Source: Poa pratensis (lineage: Eukaryota > Streptophyta > Magnoliopsida > Poales > Poaceae). Taken from it: a DNA stretch of 64,000 nucleotides. A program made the position numbers and the translations under genes. Where the stretch lies: the NCBI GenBank assembly GCA_947311845.1, contig CAMZMU010000012.1:5602446-5666445 (forward strand). The letters run 5' to 3'. The notes beneath the pieces were generated by a model. The model saw only the letters and a program-made list of their open reading frames with translations. It did no database searches and had not been told where the DNA came from. This document shows, in pieces, positions 44,927-55,680 of the stretch (position 1 is the first letter of the stretch; the number at the start of each line of letters is the position of its first letter).

Positions 44927-47219
44927 ATGGCCGCGCGCAATAAGGTTGATGCGCTCTTCGACAGCAAGTTTTGGCCCACAGAGCATCTGCACATGGTTCA
45001 GGCGGTGCTAGCCGATGGTCACTGCAGCTCAGACCCTACGCTGATCAGCGCCCCGGCGCTTGGTCCTCAGGGTGAGAATTATATTCACATCATCTGGTTC
45101 TTCTTAGCTATGGGTCTCGTTCCTCCATTTTCTCCTTTCTTTCATGCTGTCTTGGATGCGTATGGGTTGAGCCTTCTGCAACTACATCCCACCGCTGTCC
45201 TGTTGCTGGCTGTCTTCGTGCATCTTTGCGAATGCTTTGTGGGCATAGTCCCCTCCATGGCGCTATTCCGCCATTATTATGCTCCTCGTCTTACCCCGAA
45301 GGAGCCGATCTCTGCCAGTGTTACACTTCAACTTCGCGATGGTATGGCAAAAGAGTACCTTGAAATGGATACAGCGGTAAATGGGACAACTGGAGAAGAG
45401 ACTGGTGCTTTGTCCGTGTCGAATCAGCTTCTCATCCTCATTACGCCATTCCTGTCACTAGAGCTTCTCACATTGCCAATTCGAACGAGTACAGTCCCCA
45501 TGATAAGGAGTTCGGAGAAGTGTTCAAACGCATCAAAGAGCTTAAGCGTCAAAAGCTATCTGGTCTGATGGTGGCTGCCCACTTCCTTCAGCACCGTCTG
45601 GCTCTGCTGCAGAAGAGGACCAAATTCATCTGGGATTATACGGGGGAGAGTTCAGACAGGGTGCGCCTTCAGGAAGCGGATATGCCTCCTGCTGAGGTGG
45701 CCAGGTGGATCAAGAAGTTCTTTCATTCTAGTAGTTCCGGAACTCTCCCGGCCAATGTGCTGCCTCTATATCGCCGGAGCGATAAGACCCAGCTTCTCCA
45801 AACAGTTCCGGCTTGCGGTCCCGTAGGAATTTCGGAGACGGAGGGTCGAGAACCCAACTCGTGGACCGATGAAGTTCAACAGAAGAAGTTGCCCAACCTG
45901 CCCGTCGTCAACGGTCGAAGAGGGTAGTAGTTCAATCCGGTCAAGAAGAACCTTGCAGGAGTGTTGCGGGCTCGAGCTCTGGTCATGCATCCCCCACTGG
46001 TTCCCGGGAAGCAGATGACGCCTCTTTGCTGCCTCTTTCGAACAAGGTTCCTCTGCTAGGTCCCACGACAAGGCAAAGAAACGCCAGAGGTACTTGTTTT
46101 CTTGTGGTTCTCTTCCCGTAAGTGTGGTATTTCTTCCCGGGAACCTCTGTCAGGAACTCACACTGTGTCTTTCCTTGCAGGGTCTCGGGAGTCAAGAGCA
46201 ATAAGAAGCCCAAGAGAACATCGAGGGTAGTCACCCCGGATAGCTCCGAAACTGGAGATGATTCCAATCTGCCTGGAGGTGACCATTCCGGATCCGGGAA
46301 AGAATGGCCTGATGTAATCAGAGCTTTGACTCATTCTACTCGGGAAGACTCTCCTTTGGCAAGTGCATCTTCTTTCTTGTCTATGATTTCAGAAGTTTCT
46401 GCGGCAGTCATACAAATGCTCGAACTTATCACGTACCCCGTGTAACCTCGATGCCGGCGTCAACCAAAGTTCTCATGCTCCATTGACCTCAGCCCCCAAG
46501 CTGGCTGAAGAGGAGGCAGCCCCAGTTTCGAGCGCAGAACAAGATCTTCGAGATAAAATTGCCGTCCGAGAATCCGCGATCATATTCAAAGATAAAGAGA
46601 TTGCTGCTCTAAAAAAGGAGTTGCAGGAACTCAAGGCTTCCAAGGTCAAAGCTGACGAGGACCGGGAAGCAGCTCTTTTTTTTGAAGGTCTGAAAGCAGC
46701 TCTTTCTCGGGAACGACAAGCTTCTTCGAGGGTGGACGTCCTAGACGGAGAAGTTGCTGCTCTGCTGTCTGTGATCATGAATCTCGAGCCCCCAGGTGAA
46801 GGCCAGCATTCGAATACTTCTCTCAGACTGGGCGAATTCCAAGAGGCCGCTGTCAAAATGGCTGACGAAATGGATCTCCTTGGGATCCATGTTTCCCGTG
46901 AAGGTCTAAGTCCTGAAGGCTCGTCATTGGGGATTACGCTCAATTCTTCAAGACATCGGCAAACAAACTCGGGAAGGCTATTAAGGAGGTTGATATCAGT
47001 CGCCAGCTGGAGTGCAAGACTTTGGTTCGGGACGTCGCAACAGAGATTCTGTCCGTGGTCCGCCTTCTGGACCCAAATTTTTCTGTAGAAGATGTCCTCA
47101 AAGATTTCGACGAGAAAGCCAAGGCGGCATATGAGAAGAAGATAGCTCCGGTTGTCGACCAGCTGGTGCATCAATTCACGAGAACAGAAGAAATCGTCGA
47201 CGAAGATCCCCAGTCTTGA
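44927..47219 (+). pseudogene. Antisense gene of Y ('putative gypsy type transposon' family)
   Basis: The gene is on the plus strand, opposite to Y's gag. The N-terminal frame (44927-45568) shows IIWFFLAMGLVPPFSPFF, LDAYGLSLLQLHPTAVLLL and HLCECFVGIVPSMALFRHYY, the same fold pattern as X's antisense exon 1. After a frameshift near 45450 it continues (45520-45927) with FKRIKELKRQKLSGLMVAAH. An intron fits 46090-46180. The C-terminal half (46483-47219, with a shift near 46950) is a strong coiled coil (LRDKIAVRESAIIFKDKEIA) ending in VDEDPQS. Stops and shifts make it a pseudogene. Its role is unknown. Confidence 0.7.
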
Positions 47220-47439
47220 GTATTTATCTGCCCTGCATGCAACTTATGATTATTGTATCCCAGATTGTCCATGACTAACGGCTTGTTCCTTGCCTTCACC
47301 CAGCAATCTGGGTAATACGTAATTTCCCTGTTAAGACATTAGAGATACCTATTCACAGAACACAAACATTCCACGATATCGACCGATCAGCATTAGAGTC
47401 AGTAAACCACTACACAGAATAAAATCCAACACCAGTGCC
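47220..47439. other. Y spacer between antisense gene and repeat array
   Basis: Short AT-rich spacer without features that I can name, probably the antisense gene's 3' untranslated region. Confidence 0.45.
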
Positions 47440-47970
47440 TCAAGTATGGGGGGACGGACCCATTCCCATTTCCTCATTCGTGGAGGGACGGACCCTTCCC
47501 GCTTAACATACGTGGCGGAACGGATCAAGACCCACCATCATACCTGCGGAGGAACAGACCCTTCCGCTTTACATACGTGCGATACTTGTGGCGGAACGGA
47601 TCCAGACCCACTATCACACCTGCGGAGGGATGGACCCTTCCCGCTTAGCATACGTGGCGGAACGGATCCCGACCCACCTCATCTGTGGAGGGATGGACCT
47701 TTCCCACTTTACATACGTGTGATACTTGTGGCGGAACGGATCCAGACCCACTATCACACCTGCGGGGGGACGGACCCTTCCCGCTTAACATACGTGGCGG
47801 AATGGATCCAGACCCACCTCATCTGTGGAGGGACGGACCCTTCCCACTTTACATACGTGTGATACTTGTGGCGGAACGGATCCAGACCCACTATCACACC
47901 TGCGGAGGGACAGACCCTTCCCGCTTAACATACGTGGCGGAACGGATCCAGACCCACCATCACATGCAAG
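47440..47970. repeat. Minisatellite with 140-bp higher-order period
   Basis: Short units built on GGCGGAACGGATCCAGACCCA and GAGGGACGGACCCTTCCC alternate. The module GATACTTGTGGCGGAAC recurs at 47581, 47721 and 47861, exactly 140 bases apart. All three plus-strand frames stay open over much of the array (GGTDPDPLSHLRRDGPF-type peptides), which reflects the repeat unit and not a gene. Confidence 0.9.
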
Positions 47971-48199
47971 GTTCACGGGAGCGATCCGGATACGTAAACT
48001 TTATTCCTTATCATCGCCGAGGGCCCTGTGGTGCACCACACTCTTTCCTGAAACACTTGAACAAACACGGTTACCGAAACTAAGGAACACGAAACGAGCT
48101 TCAACCTAGCTTACACAACAGGACTCGACACTACTCAGAAAGACTTCTGAAACGAAAGGGAAACCAACCCAACTCAACCTGTCCCGACTGGTTCTGACT
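47971..48199. other. Y spacer between array and gag
   Basis: No ORF or repeat recognised. It joins the minisatellite to the 3' end of gag. Confidence 0.4.
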
Positions 48200-49880
48200 T
48201 GCTTTGATACCTTTCCGGGAACGATTCCCTGGTTTTGCGCTTCAGATACTTGTTTCCCGGGGAAGGTGATCTGCCCTTGGTGGGCTCACGGGGTAGTAGC
48301 GTTCTTCCTTCTCAATGCATTTGTCAACCAGCTGCCACAGCTCTTCTTCGGTATCGACGGCGCGAGTGCTGAGCTTGATCTTCACCTTTTTGTTTCAAAC
48401 ATTGGCGTGAAAAGAGGAAAGAACGGTCATGCTCCGGACATTGGGGATCCGATCGGCAACCGATCGGAAGCGCTTGACGTACTCCCTCAGGCTCTCTCTG
48501 GGCCACTGAGCCAGGTAGAAGAGGTCGCAGTAGGTACACGGTTGCTCGGTCCTGCTACGGAATGCATCCACGAACAGATTCTTCATCCCGGTCCACGATC
48601 CAACGGACCCTTGAGGGAGACCTTCCATCCATGACTTAGCGCGATCGTTCAGGGCTAGGGGGAAGTAATTGGCCATCATAAGTTCGTTGCCTCCGACAAG
48701 GCTAATAGCACGCACAAACACCTTCAAGAAATCTTCCGGGTCAGACTTCCCGTTGTAAGCTTTGGTCAATCCACGACAGAGTTGGCCTGTCCTCACTGCC
48801 CTTCTTAGCTCAGGGATGAGGGCGAGGCAGTCGACTTCTTCCTCAGAATCTGTATCTTCTACTTCCACCGCATCGTGGTTCTCATTGTTCCCGGGAAGTG
48901 AAAATATGCCCTCCTGAGCACCAGGCTTCTCACTCCTCGCGTTGCTTCAGACCCCATTCATGACAATATCCATCAGACGATCCAGGTGCTCAACCCAAAC
49001 TCGAAAACTCTGAGAATCTTGCACATCTTCTGGGGGTGACTGTAGTAGCTTCCTGGCAGTCATCAAGGCTTCATGAGGTTGCTCAAGGCCGGGCACCTCG
49101 AAGCTTCCTAGGCTTCCCGAGCAGTTCTGGTACTTGTTGGCATCGGATGGTTCTCCATCTCCAGCTGACTGCTTCGTCGCTGCCTGGCTGCTGGATGGAG
49201 GGAACAGCGCTAGAGCGTCTCCAAACTGAAACGGCTGACCAGTTTTGATACTCTGTATGAGGCAGGAGATGAAGCTATCGACTGGCTCTCGGCCAAGCTG
49301 AGGTGGATTTCCCGCGAACGGGTGCTCCTCGTCAGCCCCCGGCCTAGGAGCGGTCGGTCCTTGGGTCCCTATTGGCTCTGGATCTCGAGGGTTGTGCACG
49401 GGGCAACCCCATGCTTCATCTTCGAACTCATCCAGGATGACTCCCCTAGCACGAGGAGAAGGCGGACCATGAACCGGTCTGGACCTTTTCTGCCTCTGGA
49501 TCCAGCGAACTCGTTCCTCCTCGCGCATGTTCTCCAGGATACGCTTCTCCTCGTGGCATGGTTCGCGGGGCATTGGCGTACGACGAGCCCCCGAGCCGGG
49601 ATCTGAGGTGCAGCCACCACCACGGCGAGCAGCCATGAAGCGAGGTCTTCCGAGGCGAGGGAGGTGGTGAGTGTCGACCGGGCGCCAGTCGAGAGAGACC
49701 GGGCGGCGATCTCCACCACCCACGGGGGAGCCTCCGAATGGAAGCGTCCTCCTGCACGTCGGCCTCCCCTCGACGCTTGAGTCAGATGACCCGCCTTCGG
49801 CCTTCTCGGACTTCATGCTTCCTTTTGAACATAGCGACGAAAGGCTCTCCAGATCCTTGCGCCCCCTACCTGGCGCGCCA
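48200..49880 (-). pseudogene. Y gag gene
   Basis: From near the primer site leftward on the minus strand. The N-terminal part (49906-48947) is charged and has an Arg/Glu-rich helix (KRILENMREEERVRWIQRQK). A TGA lies at about 48947. The same frame then resumes with the Gag core (48868-48395): YNGKSDPEDFLKVFVRA, ANYFPLALNDRAKSWMEGLP and LFYLAQWPRESLREYVKRF. Another TGA follows at about 48395, then an open tail to about 48200. There is no zinc knuckle or protease. Two nonsense codons in one otherwise continuous frame suggest moderate age. Confidence 0.85.
49863..49880 (-). promoter_or_regulatory. Y primer binding site (probably tRNA-Arg)
   Basis: CCCCTACCTGGCGCGCCA on the plus strand fits the 3' end of a plant tRNA-Arg with CCA, two bases from the LTR. 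The tRNA identity is from memory. Confidence 0.75.
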
Positions 49881-49882
49881 GA

Positions 49883-50588
49883 TGTCGTGTCCGAAGTCAC
49901 GAACACCGGAGGTCGAGGGACCCCCTTTTAGAGATTCGGCGAGGGGCGCAAGGAGGATCTAGGTGAGCGAGTGAGCGATGCAGAAAGTAGAACACACAGG
50001 CAGTTTACCCAGGTTCGGGCCTCTGTGAAGCGTAACACCCTACTCCTGCATGTCTGGATATATGGTGGTGATATGCGTATCTGGGTTACAGAGATGTGTT
50101 CCCGGGATCTTCAGTTAGGAGGCTCGATCGAGATCTGATCTTTGCCCAACCTAACTCTATCTTGAACTGGAAAAGCCCCCCTCCCCCCTTCCCTCGGGGC
50201 CTTGGTCCTCCTTTTATACATTAAGGGGATACCACAACAACCTACTAATCGTACAACCTGCCCTCCTCCAGATAAGGACAAGCACTGGCAGCTTACTCTC
50301 TTTACCACGCACATGCCTTGTCTCGTTTGCTTATATCCCGGGAAGCTCCCGTACCCGGGGTACCAAAGGAAGCTTCCTGCTCTCGTCCCGCGATCGTTCC
50401 AGTTGACCAATCACGCTGTAGGAGTTCATGGGAACCCCCTTTTCTCGGGGTGCGACAGATACATCCACTCCTACTTCATCATGTGAAGGTATACCTTGGA
50501 TTCCTCAGAATTCTTGCATAAAGAGGTTATCCTCCTGCGGGCCACGCAAGGAGACTTCATGGGGACCCCTGGTTCCCAGGATGCGACA
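49883..50588 (-). repeat. Y 5' LTR
   Basis: This LTR is 706 bp and matches 43821-44516 with small differences, including a C-rich indel near 50180. TATAAAA on the minus strand lies at 50212-50218. Confidence 0.95.
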
Positions 50589-52762
50589 AGCCCTTCAGTA
50601 GGCCCGTGGTGAAGGCGTGGATTGCTTGGTTGTCGTCGACGTTCTCGCAACATGCCTTTGTCTGGATCCACCTTGCTAGAAAAGCCGTCGCAATTTCATA
50701 CGGCTTCTGCACACAGCGCGTTAGATCGGTATACGTGTTAGGTCGCTTGTATGTGCCCTGGAAGTGTTGGGTGAAGACCCGTTCCATGTCTAGCTAGCTA
50801 TGAATGCACTTCTCTGGGAGATTTTCGATCCAGCTTCTGGTCGTCCCCTCTAGCATGAGAGGAAGAAAACGAGCGGCGACTAGGCCATTGCCCCCGGCAA
50901 TCTGGACTGCCAGCGCATAGTCCGATAACCACGAGTTTGGCTTGTCCGCTCCGTTGTACCTTGGGCAGCTTTTTGACACTGATGTCATGTCCCTAGGAAC
51001 CTGAACGTTGCGGATGGCTGGGCCAAAACACTCGGGGCCGAGGTATGACTCTTCTTTTCCCGCCTTGATGTCATTGAGACGATGTTGTGCATCTTCCGGA
51101 TTGAGCTGCCTATTGGATCTGTCGGCATGGGGCTCATCCTGCGCAGCCCGGCTTTTGCTGCGCCTAGGCTCGTTGTTGTGTCCCTGACTTCCGCTTTCGC
51201 GCCTGGCGCTGGCGACGGGGAGCGTGTGCGGTCCCTGCTTCTCCTTGGCGGTGGGGCATTGTCGCGATTTCCGCCACTTCTTGACGGCTGCTTGTTATCC
51301 CGGCTACCGTCTTCTCTCCTAGGCGGTGGAGGGGGTGCCTCGTCGATTCTGTTGCCGGTACGGGAAGCCTCATCGCGCTGTCTCCTAGGAGGCGGCAATT
51401 TCCGTGGCTCCCTATCCTTGTCCTTCCCCTTGCCATGGCTACTGGAGCCAGATGGGTCATAGGGGTTACCCCCGGCAGCAGCTTTGCAACCATTGGATTT
51501 TGATTCCAGCCGCCCTCCTCGCGCGTCCGCCTGGTCGGCACAAGAATCAGCCCGTGCCTGTTGCTCCAAAGCCTTGTAAGCTAGGACAGAGGCATAGTAG
51601 ATCTTCTCGTCCTTGTCGTAGTCGTCGTTGTTGAGGATGTCTAAGGCAGCCGCAGTGTTGACGACAGGAGTACTCAGGATTACATCGCCGTTTTTGTCCT
51701 TCCGCTGCAGAGCCGATGCCCACTCGAAACCAAGTCTTTGTGCAGGGGACTTGTACCCCTCGGGAGAAGGATCCCGATTTTGCAAGGTGCTTTTCTTTTT
51801 TGGCGGTGGCGCTTTTGATTTGGCCACCGGCTTAATCTTGAAGAGATTCTTCCTGGAGGTTATCTTGGCGTTCTCCTCCTTAGCCTCCATAAGCAGGCCC
51901 AGAACCTCATCTTGTTTCTCCTGGAGGTGTTTGGTTTGGTTGACAATGATCGTGCGGAGCTTCTCCAGGTCAGCCGGAGCTGTCTTCTCGTTGACGGGCG
52001 TTTTCAGGACTTCTGCCAAGGCGGCCGTGTCTTCTTTGCTTTAGACGCCTTTGCTACATCCGCCGTTCTCCAGGATTTTCTTCTTCGGAGCCGGCGGGGG
52101 ATCCCTGCTTGGCAGGTTGTCGTCCAGCGTGGAGGCTTTGGCGGCATCTGCCGCATTAGCCGGATCTGTTCCAGTAACCTCAGCCACAAAGGCCTGCTGC
52201 ATGGTTGCTGCCGAGCCTGTTTCTGCCTCTGAAGGCGGTGGTTCTGGTGCGTTGAAGCACTTTTGAACCTTCTGCTCGAACTTGCTCACAGAGTCTTCTT
52301 CGGAGTCAGAGTCTACGTTGACTTGAACGGTAGATCTGGATCCGGCATCTGACATCGTATCGTCCTGGAGTGAAGGAAGGATCGATTCAGGATCGTTGCT
52401 CTTTGGCTGGGAGTCGGATCCCAGACCGGCAACAACACAGAAGTGGAGATCGGAATCCGCCGACTCCTGGGAGAAGGAGGACTCAGATCCATCTTGCGCG
52501 TAGTCGAACTCCGGGTGGTGGGTGGGCGAAAAGACGGCGTGATTCTTTGGGAAGTCCATGGCCTCCGGAGTGAACCCGATGAAGATCCCGTGCTCACCAA
52601 CTGGGACGACGTGCAGGCGATGAGTCCGTCTTTCGCCGGCATCCATGTTGCGTCGTCTTGTACGTAGCCGATGGAGCCAAAGCGCGATGAGCGGCCGACG
52701 GCGATAGTGTGGCCGATGCCGCCAAGTATTCCCGCGTCGAACGTGACACCCGACGCCTTAGG
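50589..52762 (-). pseudogene. X gag, N-terminal and core region
   Basis: Minus-strand frames from just after the primer site encode an N-terminal region (52041-52646, with VNVDSDSEEDSVSKFEQKVQ). A long Pro/Arg/Asp-rich region follows (50985-52019, with AQRLGFEWASALQRKDKNGD). Last is the Gag core (50589-50988: YNGADKPNSWLSDYALAVQ, FLPLMLEGTTRSWIENLP, VFTQHFQGTYKRP). Stops at about 52041 and a TAG at 50788-50790, with a frameshift near 50990, disable it. The end runs into element Y and continues at 43820. Confidence 0.88.
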
Positions 52763-52779
52763 CCCCACGGTGGGCGCCA
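52763..52779 (-). promoter_or_regulatory. X primer binding site (tRNA-Lys)
   Basis: CCCCACGGTGGGCGCCA on the plus strand equals the 3' end of plant tRNA-Lys(CTT) with CCA, two bases from the LTR. Confidence 0.88.
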
Positions 52780-52781
52780 AC

Positions 52782-53289
52782 TGTCATCGTATCGGCATCC
52801 TAGATAGGAGACGGGGGTACGCTAGCCGAGGGTTAACCGAGGGAGTGAAGGGGAGCGTCGTCGAGGTCAGGATCGAACAAGACGGTTTATCCAGCTTCGG
52901 ATCTCGCAGCGGTGGCGAGGTCCTACTTGCTGCCATAATTCACAATATGAGCAATAGCCTTGTACAGATTACAATGAGGTCATATGTCGCCTTAAAGGCG
53001 TCCCTGGTCCGGCTTAAATAGGCTTCCGGACCTAGGGTTACAAGGTGATTACGTATCCGACAAGTATACAGAGTCCTAAACCTAGCCGGCAAGTCTGCCG
53101 CCTTCCGTCTTAATCTTGGTGGTGTCATGGGCTTCGGTCTTGGGCCACCTCCTTGCCGGCATCCTCCAACCTTTGTCGTCAGCTATCTGGGCCGCCCGGC
53201 AGGCAAAACCTTCACCGCCACTACGGGCCACCCTGGACTAGCCGGATTGATCCATGCTGGTGATACCCCTAGTTGGTATATCCCCAACA
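52782..53289 (-). repeat. X 5' LTR
   Basis: The intact 508-bp LTR ends CCAACA at 53289, followed by the duplicated CGCAA. The promoter box seen as TATATAAG in the other LTR reads TATTTAAG here. Confidence 0.95.
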
Positions 53290-53294
53290 CGCAA

Positions 53295-53840
53295 CTTGCT
53301 ATATTCCTCTCTACGGTACAAGATACAATCATTAGTGCAAGCATGTATCCTCTCAACTTCCATTCCCAACGGACAGACGATCCGCTTAGCTTTGTACGTG
53401 CTATCTGGCAAGTCATGTAAAAATGTCAGCAAGACAGTTACACTAAAGTCTGACCACTTGAACTTCTCCTTCATCTGCAACACCTCCAGCACAGTGGCCA
53501 ACTTTGTGTACTTTGGTTTACAGTTAGGGTACCTAGCCATCTTCGAGTCTTTTTTCATGCCAAGAAATTTGTTGTGCTTTTTCGGGTCCTCGTAGTCTTC
53601 ATCAAAGCTCCCCAACAGCTCCTCCAGCTCGTCTGGAGGTTCATCTTCCTGTTCTTCTGATTCCTGGGTATATGAAAACTTCGTCGATGGAAATGTGGTT
53701 GGGTCAACATCATGCATCACGGTATCTTGCAGTACTACTGGCTCATCATCTGCTTGATCATTAGCATCAGGCACGGTACTTTCTTCTTCGCCGTGATGGC
53801 TCCAACATTCATACCCTTTCTTAAACCCCCTTTGGATCAA
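53295..53840 (-). pseudogene. CACTA tnp2, N-terminal part
   Basis: The minus strand encodes an acidic N-terminal region (EEQEDEPPDELEELLGSFDE), then KFKWSDFSVTVLLTFLHDLP and HACTNDCILYRREEYSKLR, the usual start of the tnp2 domain. It stops at the CGCAA duplication of X. The expected next residues (ECPKCKEPRYK) are at 15011 and lower coordinates. The same reading sense is kept on the other side of the 38-kb nest. Confidence 0.9.
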
Positions 53841-54044
53841 ATGTGACTGTATATCTTAAATGTGTGAAAAACTCCTCAAGTTTTTGCAGTCTACGCAGGG
53901 GCAAGCAATGTACAACAGTTTGCTGCGAACCATATGTTGTTTAGCTTCTTCCAAAAAACTCGAGAGACCATTGTTGTAGGCATTGATGCCACGACTATTG
54001 TTGTACATCCACCCTCGGTCCATCTGTAAAATAATTAGAAGCAC
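53841..54044 (-). pseudogene. CACTA transposase-associated domain
   Basis: The frame at 53856-54044 reads MDRGWMYNNSRGINAYNNGL, then FLEEAKQHM and IACPCVDCKNLRSF. This is the small Cys-containing domain at the N-terminus of plant tnp2 proteins. The ATG of MDRGWMY, at about 54020, is the likely start of the transposase. A frame change separates it from 53840. Confidence 0.85.
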
Positions 54045-54326
54045 TCAATTAAGAAAAATCATTGCAAAAACATATGTATCATTACAATGACAGGAGCCCA
54101 ATCTTAAACAAATCCAGAACCTCCGGGCACAAATGCGTCACACGAGCCCGGAGTATCCGGATTTTTATTTTTCGACCGTTGGAGAACCACCTACGCCTCC
54201 CCACACCCCCTATCCTTCTTCTACTTTCGGTCGCTCTCCCTCTCTCACTCTACTACAACGTCTGAAATCGCCAACAACCCGCAGTACAGCCGTTGCCGAC
54301 CGGCCGTCGCCGTGAGCCCGCTGGCA
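54045..54326. promoter_or_regulatory. Divergent intergenic region inside the CACTA element
   Basis: The region of 282 bp lies between the transposase start (minus strand) and the gene at 54327 (plus strand), so it should hold both promoters. The right half is pyrimidine-rich (CTCTCCCTCTCTCACTC). I see no convincing TATA box for either gene. Confidence 0.4.
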
Positions 54327-55070
54327 ATGTGGACTACAATCGAGAACAGCGAGCCCCTCGACGCCATCGGGAACTACAGCTCGTCGTCCGACGAGGTATA
54401 TATATAATTTTTATTTGGCGAGGACACGGTGTCTACTGTCTAGTGTGAATTCTTATGTTTTCTTTTAAGCTGCGGTTTATTTTGCGAATTTTCTAGGAAT
54501 CGACGTGTGAATGTAGTATCCCGGGTGGATGTACGGAGTTTCAGCATTGTCTACAAGCCAAAGTGCTTGTTCTGGAAGATTTATGCTTCACAAGAGACGG
54601 GAAGAGGAAGGCCGAAGAGAAGCTAGAGCTAGCTCAGGAGGCAACCCGGAAGATTGAGGAAGCAATGAAGAAGGCCGAAGAAAAGGCGGAGCTAGCAGTC
54701 GAGGCCACCCGAAAGATGGAGGAAGCAACGAAGAAGGCCGAAACAAAGGCAGAGCTAGCACACGTCGCCACCCTGAAGATGGAGGAAGCAAAGAAGAAGG
54801 CCGAAAGAAAGGCAGCTAGCACGCGTGGCCACACTGAAGATGGAGGAAGCAATGCAGAAGATCGAGGATGAAAAGATGGAATTTGAACTTCATTTGGCCG
54901 ATATCCTCCATGAACACAAGATCAACGCCGACGCATCTACGATGAAGATGAAAAAGATAAGAAGATATGCTCTCGAAAAGGAAATACATCTGCACTACGC
55001 TTTCGGTGCTATCGTTATCCTAGTCGCGGTTGTAATCGCAATGTTAGGATTTTTAAGATGCGCGAGGTAG
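54327..55070 (+). pseudogene. Tail-anchored coiled-coil protein gene in the CACTA element
   Basis: Two exons, 54327-54395 (23 codons, MWTTIENSEPLDAIGNYSSS) and 54497-55070, are separated by a 101-bp GT...AG intron. Exon 2 has a small Cys-rich start (STCECSIPGGCTEFQ). Four Glu/Lys/Ala repeats of about 23 residues follow (KKAEEKAELAVEATRKMEEA type), forming a coiled coil. Then comes a basic segment and a single C-terminal membrane helix (FGAIVILVAVVIAMLGFL) with an RCAR end. A two-base loss near 54815 shifts the frame in the fourth repeat. It lies inside the CACTA boundary and diverges from tnp2. Function is unknown; the topology is that of a tail-anchored membrane protein. Confidence 0.65.
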
Positions 55071-55680
55071 CCGGCCTGCTTCAGGGGCACAAAACTATGT
55101 AGTTAAATTCAATTATGCAATCGCAATGTAAGCATTTGCCACCTATCGGCCCCATTTAGATTCTAGATCCGCCTTTATCCAGTCGCCGCCGGCGGCCCGC
55201 TTCGCCGCCCCGGGATACGCTCAGCTACACCGCCGCCTGGCCACCCCTCGCCGAGGTGGCCACCGTGGCACCCCTCACCCAGGTCGCCGACCCGCCGCGC
55301 CTACACATAAAGGGGATAAGTTATATGTATGCACCTGTGTCAATCCAGAAGCTCCGGCCATGTTCGGAGCCCGGCCTTTCCTGCAGACAAGGCTAGGTCA
55401 TGGGATGGCACCAAACTGGTGTCGAGAAGTAGCTCGCGCACGGGGAAATGGGCATTCGACCGGCTTTCCCCCCTCATACAGTTTTTTATACAGACCGCCT
55501 CCCAACTTATCACAGACTGGTCAAGAAATTTGAGCGGCTCCGATATTCTGACTGCAGAAGCCTCTTATATTTATCGTCCGACTCAGGGGTTTCGGGCGAC
55601 AGATATATGTGGCGCCCGGCGCGGAAGCGATGTTATTGGAGCCGGCTGTTTCTTTGGAGTCGGCTAATCTATGAAAACTA
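55071..55680. other. CACTA subterminal region
   Basis: About 600 bp between the accessory gene and the terminus. It is GC-rich at 55185-55310. Open frames here (for example 55329-55667) have no recognised domain. I see no clear array of subterminal repeats. Confidence 0.45.

Larger units (their letters stand above)
43821..50588 (-). mobile_element. Y: gag-only Gypsy element with antisense gene, in X's gag
   Basis: LTRs at 43821-44516 and 49883-50588 begin TGTCGTGTCCGAAGTCACG and end GATGCGA(A/C)A. The AGCCC duplication is perfect (43816-43820 and 50589-50593). A primer site beside the right LTR and a polypurine tract beside the left put it on the minus strand. It codes for Gag but no protease, RT, RNase H or integrase. 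The space where pol would be holds a 140-bp repeat array and a plus-strand antisense gene of the same general type as X's. Confidence 0.95.
15012..53289 (-). mobile_element. X: Ty3/Gypsy (Tat-like) LTR retrotransposon, host to nested elements
   Basis: Both 508-bp LTRs begin TGTC(G/A)TCGTATCGGCATC and end CCAACA on the plus strand. They are flanked by the duplication CGCAA (15007-15011 and 53290-53294) in the tnp2 gene. The element is minus-oriented. The 5' LTR is at 52782-53289 with a tRNA-Lys primer site beside it, and the 3' LTR is split between 15012-15049 and 22313-22782. Removing N, S, W and Y with their duplications leaves about 11,970 bp. Order on the minus strand is gag, protease, RT, RNase H, a second RNase H, integrase, a gap, an antisense gene, then the 3' LTR. 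The second RNase H points to the Tat lineage. Confidence 0.95.

Noticed and set aside
47440..47970. Possible CRISPR-like array
   Set aside because: Spacers are themselves repeats in a 140-bp period, the genome is a plant, and no cas-like genes exist.
47446..48109. Three overlapping plus-strand ORFs with GGTDPDP-type repeats
   Set aside because: They arise because the minisatellite unit lacks stops. All three frames give similar peptides.
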